From assembly GCF_015706575.1 (NCBI RefSeq), contig NW_024037055.1:11942262-12006261 (forward strand): a DNA stretch of 64,000 nt. The letters run 5' to 3'. The notes under the pieces were generated by a model. It was not told the origin of the DNA, made no database searches, and worked only from the letters and a program-made list of their open reading frames with translations. Each line of letters starts with the position of its first letter. The first letter of the stretch is position 1. Origin of the DNA: Patiria miniata (Eukaryota > Echinodermata > Asteroidea > Valvatida > Asterinidae). This document shows positions 46,700 to 60,280 of the stretch, piece by piece. The position numbers and the translations under genes are program-made.

Positions 46700-49600
46700 C
46701 AGTTGATTTGCCGCTCTCATTCGTCTGAATACAGCCGGTATTTATCTATCCCTGAGCTATTAATACAACCCCCGAGTTCTCCGCTGGCTGATGCTCTCTT
46801 CATCAACACCATGAATTCCTGGCTACAGTCTGTCAAACAATGGGTTCATTGGACTTATTTCTTTCATAGATTTGTTATTCTTGCTATTTCCATATGATTT
46901 ATTTTTCGCTCAGGCTGTCGATTTTTTTTATTATATAGAAACATAACATGAACTGAAGACTTTCTTCTTCGAAAGTTAGAAGGAAAATTAAAGAGTTGGT
47001 AGCCATTTCTCGAAACCCCTTCTTTGACTCCCTTTCATCGTCAGTGATATGTGGTTTTATATAAGTTAGTATGTCTCAGTTTTGTGAAAACAAAATCGAC
47101 CGACATGGAACTTGCTCGGAACAGTGGCGCAACTAAGGGGGTACAGGGGGCATAAGCCCTTTCCCCCACTCCCTGTGCCACCCCCGGCCCCACCCTCTTC
47201 CGGCTCAGAATTATGGGAGGGTAAAAATGAGTTCTCTTTATCGTCCATTCATTGTCATGAGACTTGTCGGCGAGAGTGGACGTCAACCTACGCAACATAT
47301 ACCGTGTCATGCTCATTTTAGTCCTACCGAAGAATATTTATTGTGCACTTCATGAGTCGCCCTGTCGATTAGTGTACATCATTAGACCACGTAAATACAA
47401 TAAGCTAGGGCGACCAGGGTTCGGTCGAACCCCTCGACAGCCCCTCCCGGCCCGCGGGCTAAACTGGTCAGGCATTTACACAAATTGGACATGCTTAAAA
47501 TTGGTATATGTCGAATCGGAAAAAAACAGATTGAAAAACAGCTTTAGCGTTAGAGGGCCGCATTATTGTTAATCGCATTACGGTTACTCGCATTGCAATG
47601 CAATCGTCCATATTGATTGTAAACAAATGGACATTTTACTTACAAAATTCTGATCTAATGTGAAACTGCTCTCATTTGTCAATATTGTAAAAACACAATA
47701 AATCGATCGTAAAGCGATGAGGAAGTTAAGGAATGATTTCAACTTGAGGTCATCTCTCTGTTATCATGGAATGGCGCATAGGGTTTTCTCCAAAAGTCGT
47801 TTAAAAAGGATAATGAGTTAATAGCCATTTCCTGATAGCAAATTTGGATCCTTGCCAATATTCTGAGGTATCAGACATTACATTTACCTCCAACATCTTA
47901 ACTTTTTAGGAGATTCCGCGGAGGATACACATTTATTGATAGGCAAGATATATGCCCTCTGTACTGAAGAGGATGTACTCGTCATTTTATTTTTGACAAT
48001 GTCCTTTTTGTTGTACAGTATATTAAACACGCTATGGTGTTTGAAAACCATGGTGTGGTATTTGAAAATCTTCGTGAATTATAATTTTTGTTTTGGAATG
48101 ATGGCCAACCATACTTTACCAACCACTCGCAAAGTTACGACTGTGACGTTACAAAAGAAAGGTCTAATTCAGTATGCTTGTTGCCTGAGAAGAATGACGA
48201 ATTCGGGAAACCAAAAATGACTTAGGTTAAGCTTAAAATTTAGATCGACATCTAAAATTAATTTATCATTTTACGAAGACGTAATTGAGGCGTTTCAAAT
48301 TTGCCTTTTTGTTACTGCACTTTTTGTTACTGCACTTTTTCGTAATTTTGTTATGCCTTGTTCTATTTTTCCCGCATTGGGCAATGAACAACACAGCAAT
48401 CTACTGAAGGTGACATGAACTTTTTTTATCAACTGATAGAGTATACAGACAAGAACTCCAATCTTTCTTAGTTAAAGGTCGTAATTATTAGGAGGCAGCC
48501 CCCTGGTGGCTGGGTTCGCATGAGTCTCCAAATATTGCACACGGCTTGGATATCGAACACGTGTTGGCATACTCTCCTGCCTCAATAAAGACTGCTTATC
48601 ATCCCTGACGACGGTCCATACATCCTGCATACCGCCTGATGAAGCCAATGTACCGTAGGCATACCCTACTTACATGAGAGCGAGAGAACTACATTAGTGC
48701 TTTAAGTAAATAAATATCAAATGCTGGAAATGTATGTACTCCAAAACAATGTACTGCAACCTTAATGAACAGGAGATACACGTATTTACTGCCTCACTGT
48801 CGCATGAACCGTTCACAAACTCATGCAACTTTTGTTCTAAAACTGAAAACCTGGAGCCTGTTTTTTTTTAATTGTTGACGAAACACTTACGTAAATATTC
48901 AAAGTGTGCAGAAAAACAATGTATTATGCATTCAAAATTGGATGTTTGACACAGGTGAAATAAATATAGTTTTGAGCGAGTAAAAATTTGAACTGAATAC
49001 TGAATGTTGAGATAAAACAACCTAATGCAGCAGTAGGGTAAACCGGGTGACAGTGGGCTAAACGGTTTGTCAGTCCTCGTTTTAATTACTAACACATATA
49101 GAAATTTAAGGCATTGTTATTTGACCTACATTCATTTTAATTCTTTTGTCCTCTGTCGTCACAGAATTTACAAAATATCCACTTCTGAAATCGTCTTAAC
49201 ATTTGTCATTTGTATATTTATTTTCTTTCCTTCGTTTGTTATCATGTTAGCTTTTTTTCGCCATTCACTCCATAGACAGGTTCGCTATTAAATTGAAATT
49301 GATGAGCGCACGCGCAGAACCTTAACCAAGCATCGAGGCAATTTTGTCCATTTCTTCAACGTGTTTTCTATATATACTTTGATTCTAGAGGCGTTTCATC
49401 CTTCAAACGACGAAACGCCAACAGAATTCGAAATATTCGACAGAAATGTTCGTACTCCCAAGCATTGCCTATGTACTGCTTGGGTTTCTTGCATTCGATG
49501 CTTGCTTCAGCGCATTTGCGAATTAACTTGTCTACTCCAGTAGCTCATGACATTTTTGACGTCCAAAAATCTTTCTGCAGTCTTCACAGCTCATCATCAT

Positions 49601-51965
49601 CCGCTGGGTATTTGGCCTGATTGCCACACGATCTCCCCCGTGTCCTTTAGTTCGTGAATACCCCAAGTATCTGCTCCTAGTAGATTGTATCTCTTGATGG
49701 TCATTCCTCTATACCGTTATCCTTCTCTGCTTCTTCGTAATATCGTTTTGATGATGGCCTCTCAAAATGAAAAGAAGCAGGAGGACATGATATTTGATTT
49801 ATGGTGGCAAACTCCTAATTGTCACCTCCCGCAAGCACGAAGCAGCGCTTGTCCGCTGGCCAGGGACGGGAGAAACGTGTCATTCCCCTGGGTAACGTAT
49901 CCATTGTTTGTTCCGAGTTTGCCGCCTCTAGGCGGAGAGAAATTCAATATTTCTATGATCAGAGTCCAAATTCAGCAAGATCCAGTTCCGCTTGATATAT
50001 CTATGCTCTGCTAATATACACAGGGGTCCAGGATCACCAAGCTTCTCCCGAGGCTCATTGTGCACACTGTAAGGTCTTTTTAATTAAATAGTGTTTATGA
50101 AAGTGTGGTTTTATTGAGATGCAAGATTGAACCCCTTTCTATACGGTCTTTCTACAAACATATTAAAAACTTTGGATTGGTTTCAGTAAATATTCTGAAA
50201 TTCGTAGAAGATACAGTCAAAATTAAAATGTCTCGACTAATTTCATTTTAATTTTAACTGGACATCACGGTATACTTGGTATCAGCCATTAATGCCGATT
50301 TCAATATGAACATTTTACAGTTCAGTTTTGTGTTCGTTGTGTACCGTAGGGTTACAACGAAGAGTTTGCCTAAATATCTGAAAACCTACAAAAAAGGCGA
50401 TTTTTAAAAATAAATTATATCGACAAGGACAAAGCACCAATCTGACAAGCCGTTGGTGACTTTAAAATTCACTGATTAACAATCAGGATCAGCAAATTAA
50501 AAATTCTTTTCATGGCAAGTTGTCATATATGCCTATACACTGGATTTCCAGCAAAACAATTAACATTTTTTTGAGAAAAAATAACTCTGAAAAAAATTCC
50601 TTGTCTAAAGATCCCAAAACCACTCATGAATTAGTCCCATCCACGTTTTCCGTCAGTATTAAATGACTTGTTGATAGGAATATTTCGGTGGTGAACTAAC
50701 CATGCATTTAGACAAAGATTTGTTTTCCGAAAAGAGAGGCAGCCGGAGCAGTTTTATTCTTCGCCTTCTACATCTACTGACACGCTTCCCCAGTTGGACA
50801 CAACCAAAAGCTTTGGTCTCCAATCTCTACTTTAATCACATCCGGAATTTTCCTTAGAAAAGCCGTTTTCTTGGGATTTCTTAGGTCTCATTCCTTACCT
50901 CTTCGAGCATAATTGCCCATAATTTAAAACCCTAGATACGGGAGAAACAAAACCATCTGAATTCTTGAATCGTTCGACTTCTGTCATGTTGTCAAGATTA
51001 ATTTATCTTGCACAACACGGGACGAACCTGAACGATTAAAGTAATTAATTTAACTCGTTGTGGACTCGCTTCAATAGCAAACTTTATCTCAAATAAATTC
51101 CAAGCCAAGATAAAAAAAACCCTTACAGTTTGCTTATGTACATATTATTAATTAACGTCTGATTTTCAAGCGCCGGTAATTTCAACTGTTTTCTCACAGC
51201 TCTCCTTTGCCAGTCGGAGACCTCAGAACGTTCTTTTTTTTCCTGGCACACGACACTGCACACTTTTTGTCAGATAATAAAATCGAATTTTATTTTTCAT
51301 AAAATGCTTTTCTTTACCAACCTTAACAAATCGCGAGATTATTGTTTTGTTTTCAGCGCGATAAGAAATTGCGCATCGAAACGCACTACAACAAGTTCTA
51401 TCAAAATAACAGCCTCTAGACAAATACAACAGTATGGTTTATCATCTATTTGAAGTATATCTGTCTGCATGCACACGAGTCAATGGGTTGCTAGGAATAG
51501 CTCTTGGAGGGAAGCAGTGAGTATGATAAGCCATCCATCTATTCATAAGAGTTATTCAAACAAGAGGTGATAACGATTTCGTTGGGGAAGTCTTTGAATT
51601 GGCTTTTATTGGCTACAATTGTTTTGTAGATTGTACACAATTAGCGGTTTTCATGAGGCCCTTTTGAAATTTGACACGCCAGCGGGTGGTTATTGTTGTA
51701 TACAATCGGTATTGAAAAACTCCAAAAGGCTAGGTATAAACGGCATGTGTGCTCTTTCCGACAAACCCTGACACATTATAGTAGGCCAGCCAAATGTGGA
51801 AAAGTACCCTGGAGAATAATTTCACGGCATTTTTTGGTAATAGCTGGCATCCATGCTAGATCATTTCTTTATATTTTGATTTTTAAAAATTTTGTTTTGG
51901 TGATTCTACTTCACATCCTTACTTCAATAACATTTTCTAACACATATAAGCGACTGAATTATTAT
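46700..51965. other. Gene-free stretch
   Basis: No exon recognised. Short frames on both strands show no domain. There is a small block with paired G-rich and C-rich sequence at 47140-47200. Confidence 0.35.
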
Positions 51966-51968
51966 TAG

Positions 51969-52668
51969 GATATAGTAACGATCCAAAACGGCTCCTAGTA
52001 TACCCAAAAGTTGGGCGACTTTTACTTTGTCTCCAGATATCTTCAAGTAGTCTTGCCAAACATCAGTATATGAGCTTCAAATTCACCAAGTTGCTTACTG
52101 GCACAGTTACCCTATTAAAACCTTACGGAAAATCATGTGAACAATGATAACATTGTGACATTTAGCCCAGCAAACAAAAACGGCAAAACGAGGTGTCTGT
52201 TAATTGGCCTAATTAGTGAAGGGTTGCCTAATGTGAGAGACTTGAAAAAAGTTCAAGGAAATTCTCTAAATGATTAGAAAGAAAATTAACGGGAAAGAAA
52301 ACATTTTGACCCTGACATAATTATTACAAACATGTTTTTTTTTTTTTTTTTTGGGGGGGGGGGTGTGTTTCCTTGAACTTATTCAAGTATCCCATGTTAG
52401 GCGACCCTTCTTTTAATTTAAGCCCAGTTTACGAACAGCAAGCTCGTTTTCCCCCGTTTTTGTTTGCTGAGCCAAATATCACAATGTTATCATTGTTCAC
52501 ATGCTTTCCCATAAGGTTTTAATAGGGCAACTGTGGCAGTAAGCAACTTGGTGAATTTGAAGCTCATCAATACTGAGGTTTGGCAAGACTACTTGGTGAT
52601 ATCTGGAGACAAAGTAAAATGCGCGCAAGTTTGGGTATAATAGTAGTCATTTTGGATGTTACTATGTC
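51969..52668. mobile_element. Foldback element with ~290-bp inverted arms
   Basis: Left arm about 51969-52262 and right arm about 52366-52668 are reverse complements at high but imperfect identity; shared landmarks include TTTACTTTGTCTCCAGATAT, AAGTAGTCTTGCCAAAC and GTGAACAATGATAACATTGTGA. The roughly 100-base centre holds a T run next to a G run (52336-52364). No coding frame. It fits a MITE or foldback transposon. Confidence 0.8.
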
Positions 52669-55600
52669 CTCGTGATTATTATGTCACTTACATGCTTAAG
52701 AAAATAACATTTAAGTAAGGGGGTGTAACTAGAATCACCAAAATAAACTTTTCAAAAAATAAAAAAATAAAGAATATACCCAAATATGGGAATAAATGTA
52801 TTACACTGCAGGGATTAACAATTTATGCAAATTAGGTATATTTAGGGTCAAAATTAAGGGTGGCATCCACCTGCATTTTCTTCTCCACCCTTTGACTGAT
52901 TGATCTGACATGGTTGCCTGCTATTACCAAAATATGCCGTCCTCTATATTAGCAAGTAACGAAAGTTACACGAATGAATACAGCAAAGGACAGGGAAAAA
53001 AAGGAAACGTTTGTTTTATGAGTGAATATCCACCTATAAATGAAGTTAGCACGCTCTACTTCACCTCTTAATGCAACAAATCGGGGTGAAAACAAATGGT
53101 GATAGGAACCTTGCAGTTTTCGTGCATAAAGATCATCAGTTTTCCGTCAACTTTTGCTTAAGCACAGCTCTCATGATTTTATTCAATACAAAACAGTTTC
53201 TTCTTTGTATTAAAAGGATGATACTCCTGAGATTCTTATCAATTTCGTAGAAATTATTGTTACGATTGAACATCATGACCTGCATAGTAAATCTTCAGTC
53301 ACAACTATAATCAACAATTTAGTTTCTTTCCACCAACCAACCGCGAAATGCTTCAGTCAACATTTTAAAATGCACGGGATGGACTACTGATAAAAATAAG
53401 TAAACGCAATATAAAGTTGTGAAAAGTCTGTCATCTGGAGGAGACAATGGATATAAATACATGTTTAGATTTGTGGCATATACTCCACCTCAACAGAAAT
53501 ACTCTTCTGTTTAATACAACCTATATTCCCTCGGGGTCCAGGAGCCCTTCATTGTCTATTTATCACTAATAATATTTTATATTATTTTTTGTATTGCATT
53601 TTGAAATAGTTGTTAAATTGTTTGGAAGAAAAAGGCTCTGGAAATATGCCATGTTTTCAAAAACAAAGTTGCGAAAATGAACACGCACCTGATACCATTT
53701 AGTCACTCTCGGGATGAATTCAAATAATTGCCTTTTAGTTTATAACCAATTGTAAATTAAAAAAAACCCTTCAATTAAACTGAAGCATTAAAAAATCAAA
53801 ATATAATTATTTAAATGTAACCTTGTTAACAAACATATTTTGATAGAATCATTGCCCTTCCAGATTATAAGCTGTGATATACTATAGCGTTGGAGTGGGT
53901 GTTTGTGAAGGGAAAACACGCCAGAGAAGTACCAGAAAGCATGTCTCCAAAGCGGAGTAAAAAAGATTGCTGGAGTGGCGATGGGTTAAATAATGAAAAG
54001 TTGCCTTTTTCTCCCTATAATATTGTGAAATACAGAGCAATTCACTGCTGTCTGTGTATGTATTCGTGTCCAAACTTTCCACAAATGAACACCAGCTGTT
54101 TACGTGGTCAGTGTGACATATAGACTGAGTGAACAACCACATTTGAGATCGTTAAAAATTGCCAGATATCGTGCGTCCATAGCCCGACAAACTACGTTTG
54201 GTCGACAAGTACTTGCTCTGCCAGATTAATCAACCGGCGGTATCTTCTCTAATCAATCACCAAGTTGGGTATTACATTTTGGCGGGGTAACACTTTTTCT
54301 TTGTACAGCCGCCATTAAAGTCAGACAACTGTTTTTCGTTTCAACGAGTTATACAGTCAACTAAAGATAATTCAATCGATTCATGAAAATAAGAAATTTG
54401 AATGTCCGCTGAGGGAACGAATGTATTAATTAGAAAATGACAATAACGTTTTCAGGAGTACCCAATTCTTAAACGGATTAATTTAGTTAGTATCTTATCG
54501 CAACATTTACAATTGTCTTTAGTGCTAAACCATCCTAATGTTAGTACCCAGCGAGATGATGATGTTCATCATAATTGTTAATGTGTATCTTTTCTATGAT
54601 GGCAGATACTGGATTGCAAGGGATGCAAAAGCACTCAGTCACCGCCTATACATACTATTTGAGAAAGTCAAGCCACAGCGTAATGTCTTGTGAGATTCCG
54701 GCAGTGTTGCTAACACTGATGACTGAGGAGTTAACGTCTTCGTCTTCAACCTGTCATAGCAGAAAAACAACAACAAAAGAAACCAACGTTAACACCGTTC
54801 ATCGTCCACTCAATATCATAAGCCATGGAGAATGTGCATACATGTTGTATATTGTTTGAACCATAACACAAACAAAATGAGTATCAGAGAGACAACAAAG
54901 AAAGTGAATACACTTAATTAATAGCATAGCATAGTTACCCCCCCCCCCCCACACCAAAAAAATGGTCAATGTTAAAAAAAACCTAAATTGTTCATGTTCC
55001 CTAAACCACGACAGTTCACTTCCACCATCAGGCCGCTTACGAAATGCTCTTCCTGTTATGCAGTACTGCTATGAGACCAAAGGGAAGCTGTAGCAATGAG
55101 GTTAATCGCTATCTGGGTGGTAAGTTGTCGGCAGTCTACAAAATGATAGTTTCGTATTGCTAATGCCCAGATATCGCCTTGCTAATAGATAATTAAGAAT
55201 AGTGTCAACACTCAATACTGCAAATCTGGATTCACTACTTCAGGCAGTTGATATTTAAAAATGCATTGACTGCAACGCCTCATCCACCCCCCCCCCGCCC
55301 GATAGTCACCCCTTTGGATATTCCTGGATCCGCTACTAAGCATGTACTTTAAGGGCGTGCGTTCAAAGAATTTTCTTAAAGGTTTCCACGGCCTGATCAC
55401 TGCTTGCTTGATCACAGCTGTGATTTTGACAGAATAGTTTTTGAAAATTTATACAGCAACGTATTGGGAGATGCCATAACAGTTAAATATTAGATCCCGT
55501 AATTATGTTGGCACGCAACCAAGTGAGAACAGGGTTCATCCTCCGTCCGTGACCCAGGATGGTGGTAAACTAACCCATTCTATGCAGGAACAGCTTGTTT

Positions 55601-58600
55601 GTTCCAGGCTTCGCCTCACAGCACTTTCATATCACCGCATCGCGCATGGACGCTCACGCACAAAACCCAAATTTAAACGAAAACCATTTTTCAGAGTATA
55701 AAGGAAACCGGGAAATAATAGGGAGTTTTTTTCTGTTAGCCGCCTGGATGAAGGGTAGTCAGTAGACCGAATAAATCAACCCAGTTTCTTGTTTGTTAAC
55801 CAAAAAACTGTGCTTAAACCAGGAACTGAAATTGAAAATTCTAGTGTGGACGTGACATTTTCTGAATTCCATGTGAATCAATCATATTTCCTCGTCAATT
55901 TAGTTCACAGCTTTTACATTATTTTGCTTAGCGTCATCGAATGGATAGTGATTTTGCTAATTAAATTCCTCATTATATACGGTGAAACTCCCCTTTTCCA
56001 TTGAAAATATAGTTTCCAGTCTAAATTCTTCCAGATCTCACTATCATTCCTGCAAACATTTTGATATTTTTCCTTTACAAAAAAATCCCAATTATTGACT
56101 TAATTTTGTATTATTTTTCTCTTATTCCAAACGACGCTTCCTCGCATGTCGTTTACTAATTTTCATTCCGTTATGAAATCTTGCACTTCGAGCAACGGTG
56201 TATGAGAAATTGGAGTTGTTGGTATATATCTCTTCCTGTTTCAAATGTGCAACTTATTCTACTCTATTATCAGAGGGGCAGGGTTACAAGGGTCTATCAG
56301 CTACAAAGCATGCCGTCAAAATGAGCAAAAGAAAACTATGGTGGCGCTCTATAAATCAGACCACCACTATAGCACAACTGTATAATACAGAAGTAATGCA
56401 AGAAAGGCCATTATTATTTTAAATACTTGCATCATTTGGAAGCAATAATAGTATTCAAAAGTTTCTTGGAAACCTTTTAATTATGGTAAAAATTGTACAG
56501 AAAAAACTATCATGAAGAAACGGATGAAATTAAAACCGCCCTCAGACGGCAGCACGAGATATATATTGTTAAGTCTTGGTTTTTTTCACTGGTTGTTCTT
56601 CTAGTACCTTCGTTAAATTTAAAAATATGTTTTTTTTTTCCTTGCTGGATCTACGAATAAATTTCAATTTTTTTTTATAACTTGCACTGCCGCTTTTCAA
56701 CAACCATTCGGTTTTTACCTTCATTGTGTGGTTTCCAAGTTCTTCATTATTCCCCTGTCAATAGCCCGCAGCTATAGGAGAATCGCTTAGTTGGATTTTT
56801 GAATTCTTTTCAGAACTCCCCAGAGGTCATGACCTTAGCGACTGACCTAGCCTCGCCTCAGGCGTTCTACCCACTCCGACCACTGCTACCAGTACCAGAA
56901 TGAAAGGACCCGAATACCGGATTTGATGAAATGACAAAGCGGCTGGTTCCAGCATGTCTGGTACAAGGGCATTTCTTTGGCAGGATAATTGATATTGGGA
57001 GTATTTGCATGGCGTTCGGGTATTTATTCGGGGTCGCAACTCAACCACATGATGGATTTATAAAGTCTAGCGAGTGAGTTGGTACACCGAATACTTTGAA
57101 AAGGCGATACGGTCCATAGCGTGCTACTGGCGGTATGCTTCATACATTTTATTACACCAACGTAAGAGTTCCATTGCATGGTTGTAGTCACAATTAGCAC
57201 ACATAAAGTTAAATAAAAGTAGATGAGAAACATTGACACAGCACAAACATGTAATTGTGATACTTACTCGGCAAGCTTTATATATCACGTGTCACTGAAG
57301 ACAAAATCCAGGACAATGTGTTTATTATTCGCGTTAAATACAGGATGAAAAATAAACACGCCCGGTTCTGTTTATGTCCTATAAGCCGATAAACGAAAGT
57401 TCAATGTTATAAACCCGTATAAGAGTTCATCTAATTTTTCCGGACAGTTTGAAACTTTAAAAAGAGACGAATGTTGACCTGTCTTCCTTCGGCGTTATGC
57501 ATGGAATATTCATAATGTTTCATACAGGGTTGGTTTTGTTATCACGTATAAATGATAACAAATAATTGAAAAGATTATTGAAACACATGAATCTTCGACT
57601 GTTAATCGCATGGTAATCTTTCCACTTAACGATAATTGTCTATTTGAACATTAATTTAATAGTAGGATGGATATTACATTGATCCCTTGATACATGCGAT
57701 GCGGTGTATAAAAATACATTGTGAACATTGTACTCGAGGAATTCATAATATAAACATGTCTGAAACTCTGAATACTTCAAACTATATTCAAAGAAACGGT
57801 TGATTTTCAATCCTTATCAACTCTCAGAGACTAGCAAAATACACTGTATCTCGAATGTGGAAGGTTCGCAGAGTAGTAGATGTTGATCGAGCAGCCCGGG
57901 AACAGGCAGGCATAGGCCTACGTGGTTATTGACCGGATGTCCACGCTCCGGCCCCGGGCCCGTGCCTTTCAATCAGCAGGCTTCGTGATTCCATACTTCT
58001 GCGGAGACGTTTTTTTTTCTCAAAAATAACGAAATCTCCTCCAAAACACATTTTTCACGAAAGGAACGGTTTCGAGGGTTACAATGAATATCACATATTT
58101 AACACACCTCCCTTAAAGTTTACAAATTATCTCCAGGATTTATGAATTCGTCCGATTCTCAAAGCGACTTGCATTGCGTTTTAACTATACATACTGAAAA
58201 CCTCCGTCCCGGGCCATGCACATTACACTAATTTAGATGAACTTTATTCAAAAATAAAGAGCTAATTCGTCATTATGTGGCGCCCATAGTACGTGATCAC
58301 GTGTGATAAATCGATGTGACATCACAATGGGGTTAAGCATTGAAGACAAAATATCGAATAACAATAAGCTTTAAATGGTTAGGCCGTTAAGAAGATGCTG
58401 GTTAATGGCACACCTTTTTGTAATGCGGATGCGGGCTCGTATTGACTGTTGTGGAGTGAACTGTCTTTTTTGTTGCTTTTCCGTTAAGTTCATAAAAGGT
58501 TAAAACATACTTTCAGAAGTTTCCATCATTATTATACAATTTAATTGCGTCAGCGGTGTGAGTGAACAAAGCTTACTCGTTTATCAAACTTTTTGTTTGT

Positions 58601-59833
58601 TGAACTCGTTAACCTTTTCCTTCGAAGCTGCAACATATAATTTTGGCTCTGAATCTTCGACAGATTCTCACGTGAAAATGACACCAACATGGAAACAATT
58701 CTCTTTACAACAAAAATGCATTTGCTGACGAGCATATACACTGCAAAGGCGTCCCTAAATGTAATAACAATACACAATCATATGACAACGTTATCAGACC
58801 AAGGAAACAATCGATTGCCTTGCGTGCTTCAATTGCAAAGCTCTGTATATTATGAATTTGTCGATGATCCATTTGGTTAAGTTATCAATCCTTTCAAACC
58901 CTTGACGGCCAGCCAGCAACACCGCCATAAACCTTCCCAAGCAACAGTTACATAACGCCCAACTGATGCATTCTGGTATCAAAGAGGCATTTTAATTACC
59001 CAAGGTGCCAAAAGCCACCCAACCAATACAATCTTTTTCCAACCACAGTAGAAAGAGAAAATGTTCCTTTCTTCCCTGTGGGGGGTACCGTCGAATGGGA
59101 AATGTTATGAAGCGTGGGATGTATAGCCACCACACAATAGCAAACGAGCCATCAAACTTTGGCCATTAAACACTGCCATCACGCCCTGATGGATTCATTT
59201 TATCTTCGTCCATCCACTTTTTTTCAAGGAACTGGATATGCTCCTTCACGGCTTAATGATTGCCTCTTTATGGCGTCAGTCGGTCATTCTATTCAAATTC
59301 GGGGAATGACGGGCCCATGAAGCACCTATTATAACACTTCTAAGCCTTAAACCACTACCCTAAGTGCTGAGATTGCAAAATACTATTTATGCATTGTGTG
59401 ATCTAAAACCGTGGAGTGATTGGATTTCCACCATAAAGTTCTGTATCCCCAGGGCCTTACTTCAATGTAAATACTTTCGGTTGGTTTCCATCAGCGAAAG
59501 CTTGCTGCTATATATCCTCCTGTCATCCCTATTAATTTACACGTTCCACATACATAATATATGTATTCTAACACGAGATACGTTATCAACATTTATTCGA
59601 TAATAACATAATCTCTGGCATGATTTTGAGTTGCTTTAGGTTTCATTAAAAGAGCAAATTTTATTTAAAAAAAAACACCTCTCCTTTCCGTTATTCTGAT
59701 TCGTTCTCAAAGTTTTACTCGAAAAGAAACAATCTTGTATGTATGATCGCGATTACTCTACATGATGATGTTCCGAGACAGAAAAATAAGCTTTGGCGCT
59801 ACATTCTTGTGATTTCTCATCAGGATTATCAAC
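52669..59833. other. Gene-free stretch
   Basis: No confident exon in about 7 kb. Notable items: a C run near 54940-54951; a C run with GGATCC near 55287-55330; and a GC-rich patch at 57880-57990 containing GGCCCCGGGCCCG-like sequence. Short open frames have no recognisable features. Confidence 0.35.
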
Positions 59834-60065
59834 CTTAACACTGCACAAGAATTCAAGTCATCGCAACAGTCAAAAGTTTTACTACTGGATGGCCTGAATT
59901 GATTGCCAACAACCTGTCCATCACAAGGACATAAGCGGCGTGATTTCGGACATTGCTGGTTACACGGTCTAGTCTGGCCGAGTCCTTTCTCCATGCATTC
60001 AGTATGCTGGACATAATCCATGGCTGGATTCACAACCAGCGAAATGCCAAAATCAGTCTGTTCCA
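59834..60065 (-). CDS. Candidate cysteine-rich exon, unknown protein
   Basis: On the minus strand, an open frame bounded by a possible acceptor (ATACTTTAG) and a possible donor (AAG|GTTGAT) encodes about 76 residues with eight cysteines: spaced segments ECMEKG, RPCNQQCPKSRRLCPCDG and FDCCDDLNSC. An even, dense cysteine content suggests a secreted, disulfide-bonded domain. I do not recognise the family and found no partner exon in the window. The donor is weak. It could be a chance frame, since the surrounding DNA is intergenic. Confidence 0.35.
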
Positions 60066-60189
60066 CTAAAGTATAAATTATTGGATGGTTAATGAAAACA
60101 ATATACAAATGTATTGCTCAAAACTAACAAATAACTGTTTGATGAGGTGACTGCATGGGCGATTCTTTATTAATTAAAGGATGGAAATT

Positions 60190-60280
60190 ACATTCTTCTT
60201 TAAAGGACCCACACAATCATAGTCATGTTGATAACTACATGTACATAACCCACTCAATCATAGTCATGTTGATAACAAGG
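60190..60280 (+). repeat. Short direct duplication
   Basis: CAATCATAGTCATGTTGATA, plus the adjoining AC, occurs twice (near 60214 and 60255), with similar ACCCAC(A/T)C leaders. It is a tandem duplication of about 41 bases. Confidence 0.75.
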
